Position numbers and translations under genes: made by a program
Part shown: piece by piece, positions 1 to 7,901 of the stretch
How the letters are laid out: each line of letters begins with the position of its first letter
How positions within the stretch are numbered: position 1 is the stretch's first letter
Assembly: GCA_947476275.1 (NCBI GenBank)
Contig: CANJPQ010000035.1
Span: 1-42,384, forward strand
Source: Fidelibacterota bacterium
Lineage (GTDB): Bacteria; Pseudomonadota; Alphaproteobacteria; Rhodospirillales; Rhodospirillaceae
DNA length: 42,384 nucleotides
Reading direction: 5' to 3'
The notes under the pieces: model-generated
Seen by the model: the letters and a program-made list of their open reading frames with translations, nothing else
The model's database searches: none
Told to the model about the DNA's origin: nothing

Positions 1-147
1 AAGGACGACATGGACGGCTTGGGTCCGGTGCGCCTGAAAGACGTCGAAGAAGCGCAGAACATCATCGTCGCCCTCACCAAAGAACTCTCGAACTCCGGCC
101 AGATCACGATCTCCGAAGGCAAGGAAGACAGCGAGTTGGTGTACTAG
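1..147 (+). CDS. fliG: Flagellar motor switch protein FliG, C-terminal end (partial)
   Basis: The reading frame is open from the first base and ends at TAG 145-147, giving 48 residues. They contain LGPVRLKDVEEAQNIIVAL followed by a helix and a short acidic tail. This matches the last helices of the FliG C-terminal domain, where the family has a GPVRL/DVE.AQ..I pattern. FliG is a cytoplasmic rotor protein that couples the stator to the switch complex. The rest of the gene, and probably a flagellar cluster, lies outside the window to the left. The identification rests on a short stretch, but the motif is characteristic. A hairpin terminator follows the stop codon. Confidence 0.85.
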   Translation, partial: KDDMDGLGPVRLKDVEEAQNIIVALTKELSNSGQITISEGKEDSELVY

Positions 148-169
148 GCACTACGTACATTCGGCACGA

Positions 170-204
170 AAGCGGGCCGCTCCCTCACCGGGAGCGGCCC
201 GCTT
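170..204. terminator. Bidirectional hairpin terminator between fliG and the TonB receptor
   Basis: A 15-bp perfect inverted repeat, arms 170-184 and 190-204, has a 5-base loop (TCACC). It lies between the fliG stop (147) and the convergent receptor stop (208). The flanking T/A runs are short (CCTTTA on the right), so it may be a strong hairpin serving both genes rather than a textbook intrinsic terminator. Confidence 0.75.
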
Positions 205-207
205 CCT

Positions 208-2199
208 TTAGAATCCCGCGCGGGCCGTGAGGCGCACGCCCCGGCCGGGCAGCACCACCACATCCTTGTTCAACGACACCGCGTTGCGCTGAAGGCTGTC
301 GGTGAGATTGTGCGCCGACAGGGTGAGCGACGTGGTCGGCTTATCCGCCCAAGGGTGCCACACGAGATGTGCATCGAGGTTGACGAAGCCATCCGTGGGC
401 GTTTCCCCGGCGCCGATGCGGTTCTGCGCGCCGGCGTATTTGAGCGTCACGCCGAGATCGAAGTGCTCGCTCTCGGCATCGAGGCCGCCGCCGACGTGAT
501 AGGGCGGGATGCGGGGCACGCTGCCCGCGCCGTCCAAGGACGCCCGCACATAGTCGCCCAGGGCTTGCGCCTTCACTTGCCATCCATGAGACGCCCACAG
601 CGGCATGGTTGCCTTCAGTTCCGCACCCCAGAACCGCGCGCCGCGCTGTTCGTAGTTCAGCTCGCGGAAGTCACCGGCGGCGCCGGCGGCGCACACGCCA
701 TCCTCGTCGCAGGTACGACCCGTGAGGCGGCCGTAGATGTAGTTCGAGAAGCGAGTGCCCCAGAGCGAACTCTCGACATGGATGCCCGACACGCTGGCGT
801 GGAGGCTGCCTTCGACCGAATTTGCGCGCTCAAGACGCAAGTTCGGATTGCCGGTTTCGTACGTGGCGGGGCCATCGTGCGCGCCGCGCGCGAACAACTC
901 CGTCAAATTGGGCGCGCGCGCCGCACTCGTGAGGGTGAGCGCGAGGTTGACGTTCTCATCCGCGGACACGAGCAGACCGGCCGAGCCGCTGAGCGGCGTG
1001 AAGCCGCGCACCGTGGATGCGGTCGCGTTTGCCGGCGTGCCGCGCACATCCGCATGTTCCGCCCGCCCGCCGAATTGCAGACGCGCCGCGGCACCTAAGG
1101 GGATCTCCGCGAAGGCAAACACGGCCTCGCTTTGATTTGTGCTGGGACGCAGATACTCCCGCGCATCGCCCTCGGCGGCAAAGCTGCGATGCTGAACCTG
1201 AGCGCCCAACGCGCCCTGGCTGAACGGCCCGACCGCCCCCACCATCGCCTCGCTGCGCAGGTCCCATTCCTTGTTGCGGAAGGTGGCCAACACGTCCTTG
1301 GTGGCGGGATCTATCTCGTCATGACGATAGTCCGCGTAACCGCCTTCGACCGTGACCTTACTGACGGTGCCCGGCAGCGCAAAGGCGGAGCGGAAAAGGC
1401 CCTTGGTCTGCTTCATGTCGATGAAGGTGGTATCGGACGGAATGCCTTACTTGGCGTCGTAGTGCGTGACCGCCGCACCGATGCGGTTGTCGCCGAAGAA
1501 GTACGAGCCGCCGGTGGAGAAACCATCGCCGCGAAAGAACGAATTCGGCTGGGTGCCGCCCGGGATATCGTAGTTGCCGGTGTGCCGCGCGAAGGCATCC
1601 GCATGGACTGCGAAGTTGCCCGTAAGCGCATCGACCATCGCAGAGCCTTCGAGAGAGTCGCCGCTGCTACCATAGGTCGCGGCGGCTTCGCCGGTGAAGG
1701 CTTGCTTGGGCAGTTCCATCGGCACGCGGTTGTTGATGGTGTTGACCACGCCGCCGATGGCCTGGCTGCCGTAGCGCAGGGTGGCGGCGCCGCGCACCAC
1801 TTCGATGCTTTGGGCGGCGAGCGGATCCACCGGCACGCCGTGGTCGGGGCCGACCTCGGACACGTCGAACGTGCCGATGCCGTCTTCCAGCATGCGCACG
1901 CGGTTAGAATCGAAGCCGCGGATCACCGGCCGGCTGGCACCGCCGGCGAACGACGTGCCGGTGACGCCTGCCACGTCGGCGAGCGCGTCGGCGATGGTGG
2001 CCCCGCCGGTGCGCAGGATCTGGTCGCGGCCGACCTGGCCAACGATGGCGGCGATCTTGTCGGGATCGTTAGACAAGGGCGACGCGGTAACGACGATGGA
2101 TTCAATATTTGCGCTGCGTTGATTGTCGTCGGCGAGAACGGGCAGCGATGCAATGAGAGGGACCGCCGCGCACAAAGCGCGACGAAAAATTGTCGACAT
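208..2199 (-). pseudogene. TonB-dependent outer-membrane receptor (ZnuD-like), interrupted by one in-frame stop codon
   Basis: Read from ATG 2199 to TAA 208 this is one 664-codon frame whose codon 251 (bases 1449-1447) is TAA. The first 250 codons give a signal peptide, a TonB-box-like IESIVVTA, a plug domain with RPVIRGFDSNRVRMLEDG, and the segment DVSEVGPDHGVPVDPLAAQ followed by IEVVRGAATLRYGSQAIGG. That pattern is typical of the ZnuD-type zinc receptor branch. The rest is a beta barrel ending in an aromatic residue (RAGF), with a Cys-containing loop RTCDEDGVC. Around the stop the frame reads HYDAK-stop-GIPSD, where relatives have Tyr-Gly-x-Pro, so one base change from TAC/TAT to TAA is the simplest explanation. 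No frameshift is needed. It could be a decayed gene, a sequencing error, or less likely a read-through gene. Metal specificity is inferred from family resemblance only. Confidence 0.85.
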
Positions 2200-2277
2200 G
2201 GGAGCTCCACATATCTGCGATGAAAGCGCCGCAACGCGGACCTTGCGGCCGCGCGGCGACGGAGTGAGTGAGGTTCG

Positions 2278-2610
2278 CTAGATACGGGAGAGAGGCGGTG
2301 CGCGGGAGCGGAAGGCCGCGGCGGCGAAGGTGCGCGGCGCGCGGCTGTCGGGGACGTGGGAAACGACGGCGAAGAAGGCCGACGCCGGGATCGGTACCGG
2401 AGCGGCTTCCGGCGCTGCGGCCATCGACGTGCCGAACTGGCACATGGCGCAATCGTCGGGAACGGCGAGGCTGAAATTGACGTGGTGCTCAGCCTGGTGG
2501 GCGAGGAAGCCGAGCTGCGCGATCAGCGCGAAGACCGCAACGACACCGCGCAAGCTTCGTAATGTGCGGAGCAGCGGACGCAGGGCCGTTGTGCGGGACA
2601 GTGAAATCAT
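2278..2610 (-). CDS. Small membrane protein with CxxC motif, DUF2946-like
   Basis: This is a 110-residue protein if it starts at ATG 2610. A GTG at 2643 would add 11 residues but has no better ribosome site. A basic N-terminus precedes a hydrophobic segment (GVVAVFALIAQLGFLAH, about residues 22-38), then a His-rich stretch HQAEHHV and DDCAMCQF, a potential metal-binding CxxC. The tail is Ala/Pro-rich and low in complexity. Short proteins of this kind often sit next to TonB-dependent receptors in Proteobacteria. Here the stop is 78 bases before the receptor start on the same strand, so co-transcription is likely. A role in metal handling is inference from the motif and the neighbour. The exact family assignment is tentative. 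Confidence 0.6.
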   Translation of the reverse strand: MISLSRTTALRPLLRTLRSLRGVVAVFALIAQLGFLAHQAEHHVNFSLAVPDDCAMCQFGTSMAAAPEAAPVPIPASAFFAVVSHVPDSRAPRTFAAAAFRSRAPPLSRI

Positions 2611-2655
2611 CGGACGCACAAAATAGCAGGACAAGCGCCCCACGCACGCGCAAAA

Positions 2656-2665
2656 TTTCGCGAAA
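2656..2665. promoter_or_regulatory. Short palindrome upstream of the receptor operon
   Basis: TTTCGCGAAA is a perfect 10-bp palindrome in the 86-base gap between the permease stop and the start of the CxxC protein. It is a plausible operator for the metal-receptor operon, but it does not match a Zur or Fur consensus that I can recognise, and a palindrome this short can arise by chance. Confidence 0.25.
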
Positions 2666-2696
2666 CTTCCTTACAGGTTTGCAATCCGGAGCGAGA

Positions 2697-3650
2697 CTAA
2701 GCGTAGTCGGTCTCTTCTCGCCCCCGCACGAGTTGGGACAGGGTGACGGCCAGCAGCAGCGCTGCACCATTGAAGATGTTCGTCACCCACATGGGGATGC
2801 CGAGCATCGCGAGCCCCGTGATCCCGGAGGACAGGAAGTACACGGAGATGATCGCGCCCCAGGGATTGAAACGGCCGGGGACAATGCTGGTCGCGCCGAG
2901 GAAGGCCGCGGCAAAGGCGGGCAGCAGGAAGTTGAGGCCGGATACAGGGTCGGCCGCGCCCAGCAAGCCGGCATAGATCACGCCGGACAAGGCCGCGATC
3001 GCGCCCGAGGTGATCAGGCACCCGGCGCGGACCGTGCCGACACCGATGCCGACCAGGCGGGCGACCTCACGGCCACGGCCGACAAACAGCAGGCGCCGCC
3101 CCAGCGGCGTGTATTCCAGCACGTACCACAGCACGATGCCGATCAGCAGGACGTAGTAGAACGCATAGGCGATGCCAAACAACTGGCCGCCGGAGACCGC
3201 ATCCACCAGACCGGGCGCGATGCCGCCGATGGTGGAGGAGTTGCTCATCCACTGCACTAGACCCGTGATGAGCGACGCAGTCGACAACGTCACCACCAGG
3301 GACGGAATGCGGAACAGCACGATGAAGAACGCGTTCACCGCGCCGACCAGCGCGCCTCCTGCCAGCGCCACCAGCACTGCCGGAAGGATGGGCCAGCCGA
3401 GATTGACGTTCAGCACGCCGATGATCATCGACGCGAGGGTGACGGTCGCACCGGCGGAGAGATCGTAGTCCCCCGCCGTCAGCGGCACGATCAGCGCAAG
3501 CGCCAGCAGCGCAGCCGGCGCTTGGGATGCGAACATGACCGAGAAGTTGGTCCACGTCAGGAACACGCCCGGCAGCGCGATCCCGAAGCCGACGATCACC
3601 GCCGCCCAGGCGGCGATAAGGGCAAATCGTTCGACGGTTTTAAGAGTCAT
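2697..3650 (-). CDS. ABC transporter permease, ribose/sugar type (RbsC family)
   Basis: This is a 317-residue polytopic membrane protein of the BPD_transp_2 family, which forms the inner-membrane channel of sugar-type importers. Hydrophobic helices run throughout. The family pattern LTAGDYDLSAGATVTLASM (about residues 60-78) is present, a version of the usual G-x-DLSVG motif, as is GATSIVPGRFNPWGAI near the C-terminus. ATG 3650 is preferred because a purine-rich AGCGG precedes it. An upstream GTG at 3680 would add ten residues and overlap the ATPase gene by 17 bases. It is the third gene of a minus-strand operon after the binding protein and the ATPase, with a 13-base gap. The substrate cannot be told from sequence. 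No terminator is visible after the stop. Confidence 0.9.
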   Translation of the reverse strand: MTLKTVERFALIAAWAAVIVGFGIALPGVFLTWTNFSVMFASQAPAALLALALIVPLTAGDYDLSAGATVTLASMIIGVLNVNLGWPILPAVLVALAGGALVGAVNAFFIVLFRIPSLVVTLSTASLITGLVQWMSNSSTIGGIAPGLVDAVSGGQLFGIAYAFYYVLLIGIVLWYVLEYTPLGRRLLFVGRGREVARLVGIGVGTVRAGCLITSGAIAALSGVIYAGLLGAADPVSGLNFLLPAFAAAFLGATSIVPGRFNPWGAIISVYFLSSGITGLAMLGIPMWVTNIFNGAALLLAVTLSQLVRGREETDYA

Positions 3651-3663
3651 TCCGCTGCCCTGC

Positions 3664-5187
3664 TCACGCGGCTTCGACACTGCCGCCGTAGCAGGCGGCG
3701 GCGATATGATCTTTGGTCAGCTCTGCGCCGCCGAGTTCGGCGACGATGCGGCCGCGCGCGAAAATCAGCACACGATCGCACAGATCGGCCAATTGCTCAT
3801 GGTCTGAGCTTGCACACAACACCGCGGTGCCGTGGGCTGTGGCCTTGCGGATGGCGGCATAGACCTGCTCGCGGCTGCCCACATCCACGCCTTGCGTCGG
3901 CTCGTCGAGGAGCAACAGACGCGGCGCGATATTGAGCCATTTGGCGAGCAGCACCTTCTGGGCGTTGCCGCCGCTGAAGGCGGAGAGTTTCAACGTCGGA
4001 TCCGGCGGACGGACTTCGTACTTGTGCGCGAGTTGCGCCGCGTGACGCACGAGGCCGCCGCGATCCAGGCGGCCGCGGCGGAAGAACCGCGCCAGGTCCG
4101 GCAGGAGCATGTTGTCGGCCGCCGGCAATGAGCCGACGCCGCTGGCATAGTTGCGATCCGCCGGGAGCAGCGCGATCTTGTGCGAGACGGCGGCGCGCGG
4201 CGTCATCTCCGCCAGAGGCAACGCAACGCCGTCGATCTCGATGGTGCCGCCGGTTGCGCGGTCGGCGCCGAACAGGAGGCCGGCGACACGCTCAAAGCCG
4301 GAGCCGATCAGGCCGGTGATGCCAAGAACTTCGCCTTTGCCGATGGTGAAATCGGCTCCGGTCAGGCGGTGATCGCGCAAAGCCCGTACGACCGCGGCGG
4401 CCGCGGGAGCACCCGTGGACGCATTGCGTCCGGTCTTCACCAGGGCATGCCCGACGATCAGGTCGATGATCTGTTCGCGCGTGGCGCGCGATGTGTCGAC
4501 GGTGCCGGCGACGCGGCCGTCCCGCAGGACCGTTGCGCGATGGGTGATTTCCAGAATCTCGTCGATGTCATGGGAGATGAAAATCACGCTAGCGCCGCGC
4601 GCGACAACGTCGCGGATAAGGGCGAACAGCCGATCCACGCTCGCGCGCGGCAGGAAGGGCGTGGGCTCGTCGAGCACGATGATGCCGGCGGTGCCGCTGT
4701 GACGGAGTTCCTCGAACGCGCGCACGATGGCGACGAGCGCGCGGTCGCCCAGGGACAGATCGGCAATGCGAGCGGCGGGATCGATGGCGATGCCGAAGCG
4801 CTGCAACGCCTCCGCAGCCGCGGCACGCTCCGCACCCCAGTTGATATGCACGCGGTTCATTGCGGTGATATCCGCCACGCGCAGGTTCTCGAGCACGCTC
4901 AACGACGGCACCAGGCCGAGATTTTGGTGCACGAAGCTCAAGCCCAGGGCACGGAACTCACCGGCGGGCATGGGCATCGGCACGTCGCGGCCATTGAGCG
5001 TCAGATGCGCGCCGGGATCGGGGTCATGCACCCCCGCCAGCACTTTCACCAACGTCGATTTGCCCGAGCCGTTGTGACCGAGCAGGCCGTGCACTTCGCC
5101 GGGCGCAACCTCGAACGCCACGCCGTCGAGCGCCTTGGCCCCGCCGAAGGTCTTCGACAGGTTGCGGAGCGAAAGGGCGGCCGTCAT
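3664..5187 (-). CDS. Sugar-type ABC transporter ATP-binding protein with two nucleotide-binding domains
   Basis: A 507-residue protein with two fused ABC domains, as in RbsA, MglA and XylG. Domain 1 (about 1-240) has Walker A GLLGHNGSGKST, signature LSLGDRALVAI and Walker B IIVLDEPTPFL. Domain 2 (about 250-507) has a degenerate P-loop region (GITGLIGSGFERVAGLLFG, lacking the GKS/T lysine), signature LSAFSGGNAQKV and Walker B LLLLDEPTQGVDVGS. The asymmetry, with one consensus and one degraded ATP site, is known for this family. Domain 1 has LSLGD instead of LSxGE/Q. The start at ATG 5187 gives the family-typical N-terminus MTAALSLRNLSKTFGG. A longer open frame upstream lies in another frame of the binding-protein gene and is not real. 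The gene sits between the binding protein (5-base gap) and the permease. Confidence 0.93.
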   Translation of the reverse strand: MTAALSLRNLSKTFGGAKALDGVAFEVAPGEVHGLLGHNGSGKSTLVKVLAGVHDPDPGAHLTLNGRDVPMPMPAGEFRALGLSFVHQNLGLVPSLSVLENLRVADITAMNRVHINWGAERAAAAEALQRFGIAIDPAARIADLSLGDRALVAIVRAFEELRHSGTAGIIVLDEPTPFLPRASVDRLFALIRDVVARGASVIFISHDIDEILEITHRATVLRDGRVAGTVDTSRATREQIIDLIVGHALVKTGRNASTGAPAAAAVVRALRDHRLTGADFTIGKGEVLGITGLIGSGFERVAGLLFGADRATGGTIEIDGVALPLAEMTPRAAVSHKIALLPADRNYASGVGSLPAADNMLLPDLARFFRRGRLDRGGLVRHAAQLAHKYEVRPPDPTLKLSAFSGGNAQKVLLAKWLNIAPRLLLLDEPTQGVDVGSREQVYAAIRKATAHGTAVLCASSDHEQLADLCDRVLIFARGRIVAELGGAELTKDHIAAACYGGSVEAA

Positions 5188-5192
5188 CGGTG

Positions 5193-6305
5193 TTACGGCG
5201 CCGTTTTCCAGATCTTGCGGAAGCCCTCGACGTAGTCCTGACCGTAGCCCTTGTCGAAGGTCGCCGGCGTGCCGGCCTCTTTCGCATTCGAGGCATCGAA
5301 GATGTAGAACGGCACGTTGAGTTCCTTCGGCACCGCGAGGCCGCACATGTCGCGCAGGTGCGCGTCCACGGTCGCGCGCGCGATCCAGTCGATGCTCTCG
5401 CCGATATCCATCTCGACCTTGCCCTGCTGAACGTAGTCGATCACGAACGGCGTGCCGTTGAAGGTGGCGATCTTCACGGTCGCGGCCTTGCCGGTCAGCG
5501 CGACGGCGGGCACGACGAACTGCGACATGCTGTCGTAGATCGGGATCACGTAGTTGACGGTCGGGTTTGCGAGCAAGGCCGCCTGCACGGACGGTTGGAT
5601 CTTCGTGCCCCATTCGGTCACGCCGACGTTGATCTGCTGGACGATCTTGCAGTCGGGACAGTTGGCGGCGAGTTCATCGGTAATGCCCTTCACCAGCGGC
5701 GCCGTCGGCGGCACTTCGTCGCTCTTGATGATGACGATGTTGGCCTTGCCGGACGTCTTGGCGATGGTCCAGTCCGCGAGCAGCTTGCCGACGGCATTGA
5801 AGCCGATGGCCACCGAGCTCGACACCAGCGGATTGACGGGCTGCGAGGGATCGTAGAAGTGCGACACCATCGTTTTGATGCCGGCGGCGTTCGCGGCCTT
5901 GATCTGCGGTTCGATGGTCTTCGGATCGATGCCGGAAATCAGATTGATGGCGGTGAACTTGTTCTTGGCGGCGAACTCCATGCCCTGCACCCATTGGCTG
6001 GGCTGGCCCTGGTTCTGCCACTCCACCACCTCAAGACCGGTGTCGTCCTTGGCGCGGATCATGCGATCGATGATCCCCTTCAGGAACGGGTTGGTTGAGT
6101 TGTTGGGGATCGACAGCATCTTCTTGCCGGCGGCGCAGGCTTTGATGTCGAACGCCGGGCCGGGAGCGACGAATTTCGGGCTGCCGCGGTGTGCCTCCAC
6201 CTGGGCCTTGGCACGGGCGACGCCTTCCTCGGCGGTGGCGGCCCAGCTGGCGCCTCCCCAGGTCAGAACCGTGGCCAGAGCCGCCGTTTGAATAACACCG
6301 CGCAT
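5193..6305 (-). CDS. Periplasmic sugar-binding protein of ABC importer
   Basis: A 370-residue protein with a Sec signal peptide ending near GGASWA-AT (about residue 22) and a type I periplasmic-binding-protein fold (Periplasmic_binding_4). The recognisable start of the fold is KMLSIPNNSTNPFLKGIID. The hinge-region pattern NLISGIDPKTIEPQIKAANA and the late FNGTPFVIDYVQQG correspond to the usual two-lobed ligand clamp. It is the first gene of the three-gene importer operon, with a clear ribosome site (AAGGGGA, 6 bases before ATG 6305). The ligand is unknown: carbohydrate is expected from the transporter class, but no catabolic genes or local regulator sit nearby to name it. It contains three Cys, including a CPDC pair near the middle that could form a disulfide. 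Confidence 0.92.
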   Translation of the reverse strand: MRGVIQTAALATVLTWGGASWAATAEEGVARAKAQVEAHRGSPKFVAPGPAFDIKACAAGKKMLSIPNNSTNPFLKGIIDRMIRAKDDTGLEVVEWQNQGQPSQWVQGMEFAAKNKFTAINLISGIDPKTIEPQIKAANAAGIKTMVSHFYDPSQPVNPLVSSSVAIGFNAVGKLLADWTIAKTSGKANIVIIKSDEVPPTAPLVKGITDELAANCPDCKIVQQINVGVTEWGTKIQPSVQAALLANPTVNYVIPIYDSMSQFVVPAVALTGKAATVKIATFNGTPFVIDYVQQGKVEMDIGESIDWIARATVDAHLRDMCGLAVPKELNVPFYIFDASNAKEAGTPATFDKGYGQDYVEGFRKIWKTAP

Positions 6306-6535
6306 CGCAAATCCCCTTCACTGCCGTGAGGCACCTTAACCCGTCCCCCTATGGACGCAAGAACGCCCCCGGCCAGGACACCGGGAGAGAGGCCGTGTTC
6401 ACATGGTGAACCCACCGGATCGGCAGCGCGCACACGTCGTTACACGCGATCGTTAGGCAGGCGCTGTCCGCAGTCCTAGAGTGCGCCCGCCGCCAGGCTG
6501 AAGGACGGCGATATAAACTTCTGGGAGGCCGCGCG

Positions 6536-6931
6536 ATGCGCACCTTGCTTCTGCTTTTCCCGGCAACGGCGATTGCCGTGGCCGGCTATCTGGTCCTGTA
6601 TTTCGCCCACAAGTCCGAGGGCCGCATGCGCACGTTCGGCAAACTGCTCGGCGGCTGGACACTGCTTCTGTCCGGCGTCGTTGTTGCCGCCGCAATCAGC
6701 GGTGCGTTCATGGGTGGCCGACCGTTCGGTCTCGGCAAGACCGACGCGGAGCGCAGGGAAATGCGTCAGCAGATGCGCGAGCGCATGATGGGTCCAGGCG
6801 GGATGATGGGACCTGGCGGCATGATGGGCCGCATGGACGGGCGCATGGATGGCCGTATGGGTCCGCCGCCGGGAATGGCCGCGCCTCCGACGGGTGAAGT
6901 CGCACCGCCGGCACCGCCGTCCGCTCAATAG
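6536..6931 (+). CDS. Small membrane protein with Met/Gly-rich C-terminal tail
   Basis: 131 residues with two predicted membrane helices (about 1-23 and 38-60) and a polar C-terminal tail. The tail is highly repetitive: RQQMRERMMGPGG, MMGPGGMMGRMDGRMDGRMG, then a Pro/Ala-rich end. About 17 Met fall within 45 residues. Met-rich runs of this kind bind Cu(I) or Ag(I) in some copper proteins, but no Cys or His supports that here, so metal binding is only a possibility. ATG 6536 has a good ribosome site (GGGAGG, 6523-6528). The gene stands alone, divergent from the ABC importer, and ends at a hairpin shared with the convergent SRPBCC gene. I do not recognise a named family. Confidence 0.75.
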   Translation: MRTLLLLFPATAIAVAGYLVLYFAHKSEGRMRTFGKLLGGWTLLLSGVVVAAAISGAFMGGRPFGLGKTDAERREMRQQMRERMMGPGGMMGPGGMMGRMDGRMDGRMGPPPGMAAPPTGEVAPPAPPSAQ

Positions 6932-6940
6932 ATCAAGACG

Positions 6941-6971
6941 GCCGGAAGGGCGTGGTCATCGCCCTTCCGGC
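6941..6971. terminator. Hairpin between convergent genes
   Basis: A 12-bp inverted repeat (6941-6952 with 6960-6971, core GCCGGAAGGGC) with a 7-base loop lies between the stops of the Met-rich protein and the SRPBCC gene. The following T-tract is weak on both strands, so termination strength is uncertain. Confidence 0.65.
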
Positions 6972-6982
6972 ACCTTGTCATG

Positions 6983-7435
6983 TCAGGCTGCTTTGACTGT
7001 CGGCGACAGCGGTTCGCCGGTCTCCAACAGCGTCTTGAGGCCTGACAGAATCTTGGGCCAGCCGCCGCCAACGGCCTTCACCAGCTTCGAGTCAGACACA
7101 TCCATTTCGTGGATGATGGTGAGCTTGGTCGTCTCGTCGGCGACTTCGAGTTCGTAGGTGCAGCGGCCATACCCCTCCGCCTGGATCTCGGGGTTCCAAT
7201 CGCTGCGCCACTTGATCACCGCGCGCCGCGGTGGATCGACTTCGAGGATCTCGCCGGAATCGGTCACGCGACCATCGGGCTTTTTCATCTCCCACGACGC
7301 CCCCTTCTCCCACCGCGAGGTCTGGATTGCGCCGAAGAAGTACTGCTTCTGGAATTCCGGGGTGGTGAGGTAGTCCCACACCTTCTGCTGGGGCGCGCGG
7401 ATGTAGGTCACGTAGACAAAACGATCAGTCGCCAT
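6983..7435 (-). CDS. SRPBCC/AHSA1-domain protein
   Basis: A 150-residue single-domain protein of the START/Bet v1-like SRPBCC superfamily, AHSA1 branch. It opens with the typical pattern FVYVTYIRAPQQKVWDYLTT. Further hallmarks are GASWEMKKPDGRVTDSGEI and YELEVADETTKLTIIHEMDV, and it ends in the long C-terminal helix region GGGWPKILSGLKTLLETGEP. Such proteins hold hydrophobic ligands in a helix-grip pocket; the ligand here is unknown. The start at ATG 7435 is chosen because AGAAGGAG lies six bases upstream. An ATG two codons earlier would leave no spacing. It overlaps the ArsR gene by 11 bases, the common ArsR-SRPBCC two-gene arrangement in which the regulator controls both genes. Confidence 0.9.
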   Translation of the reverse strand: MATDRFVYVTYIRAPQQKVWDYLTTPEFQKQYFFGAIQTSRWEKGASWEMKKPDGRVTDSGEILEVDPPRRAVIKWRSDWNPEIQAEGYGRCTYELEVADETTKLTIIHEMDVSDSKLVKAVGGGWPKILSGLKTLLETGEPLSPTVKAA

Positions 7436-7751
7436 CTGCATCTCCTTCTAGCGTTTGCTTCAAATCGCCCAACGCGCGCAGGCGTGAGCGCTCGTACTTG
7501 CCGATCCAGCGATCGGCGATGTCCTGGATCGGAACGGGGTTCAGGTAGTGGAGCTTTTCCCGGCCGCGCTTGACGGTGGCGATGAGGTTCGCCGCCTCCA
7601 GCAGGCCCAGGTGTTTCGTCACCGCCTGCCGCGTCATCTGGTGGCCTTGGCACAGTTCCAACAGCGTCTGCCCGTTCCGCTGATGGAGGCTGTCGAGCAA
7701 GCGCCGGCGGACCGGATCAGCGAGCGCTTTGAAGACAGCATCCATCGACAT
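7425..7751 (-). CDS. ArsR-family transcriptional regulator
   Basis: A 108-residue winged-helix repressor-type protein. The N-terminus MSMDAVFKALADPVRRRLLD and the recognition region LCQGHQMTRQAVTKHLGLLE are the standard ArsR pattern. The wing follows as VKRGREKLHYLNPVPIQ, with the dimer helix after it. No Cys pair for metal sensing is seen at the alpha-3 position, so it probably belongs to the non-metal group usually paired with SRPBCC proteins. ATG 7751 (or 7745) is chosen as start because a consensus promoter with an internal inverted repeat lies immediately upstream. A longer open frame to 7772 would start inside that promoter. The transcript would be nearly leaderless. Confidence 0.9.
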   Translation of the reverse strand: MSMDAVFKALADPVRRRLLDSLHQRNGQTLLELCQGHQMTRQAVTKHLGLLEAANLIATVKRGREKLHYLNPVPIQDIADRWIGKYERSRLRALGDLKQTLEGDADGD

Positions 7752-7757
7752 GACGGG

Positions 7758-7787
7758 ACAATAGGCAACCATTTAGTTGCCTGTCAA
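7758..7787 (-). promoter_or_regulatory. Promoter and probable ArsR operator
   Basis: On the minus strand TTGACA (7787-7782, perfect -35) is followed by an 18-base spacer and TATTGT (7763-7758, -10). The spacer is itself an inverted repeat, GGCAAC-TAAATG-GTTGCC (7781-7764). A repressor bound there would block RNA polymerase, which suggests autoregulation by the ArsR protein. Predicted transcription start falls at about 7750, on or next to the ATG. Confidence 0.75.
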
Positions 7788-7901
7788 GGCACCCGCCCGC
7801 TTGCTGCGATGAAAGGTGGTCCGGCGCTTGCAGTGTTGGAGATACGCGGGCGCGATTTGGCGCCCCCAGCAGACCCCTTCGGCCGTTCGGGAGGCCGCTA
7901 C

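Noticed and set aside
310-2223. Long plus-strand frames opposite the TonB receptor (262 and 363 codons)
   Set aside because: They are antisense shadows of the receptor in GC-rich DNA. Their sequences are Arg/Ala/Gly/His-rich with no domain, and the minus-strand frame has clear family motifs.
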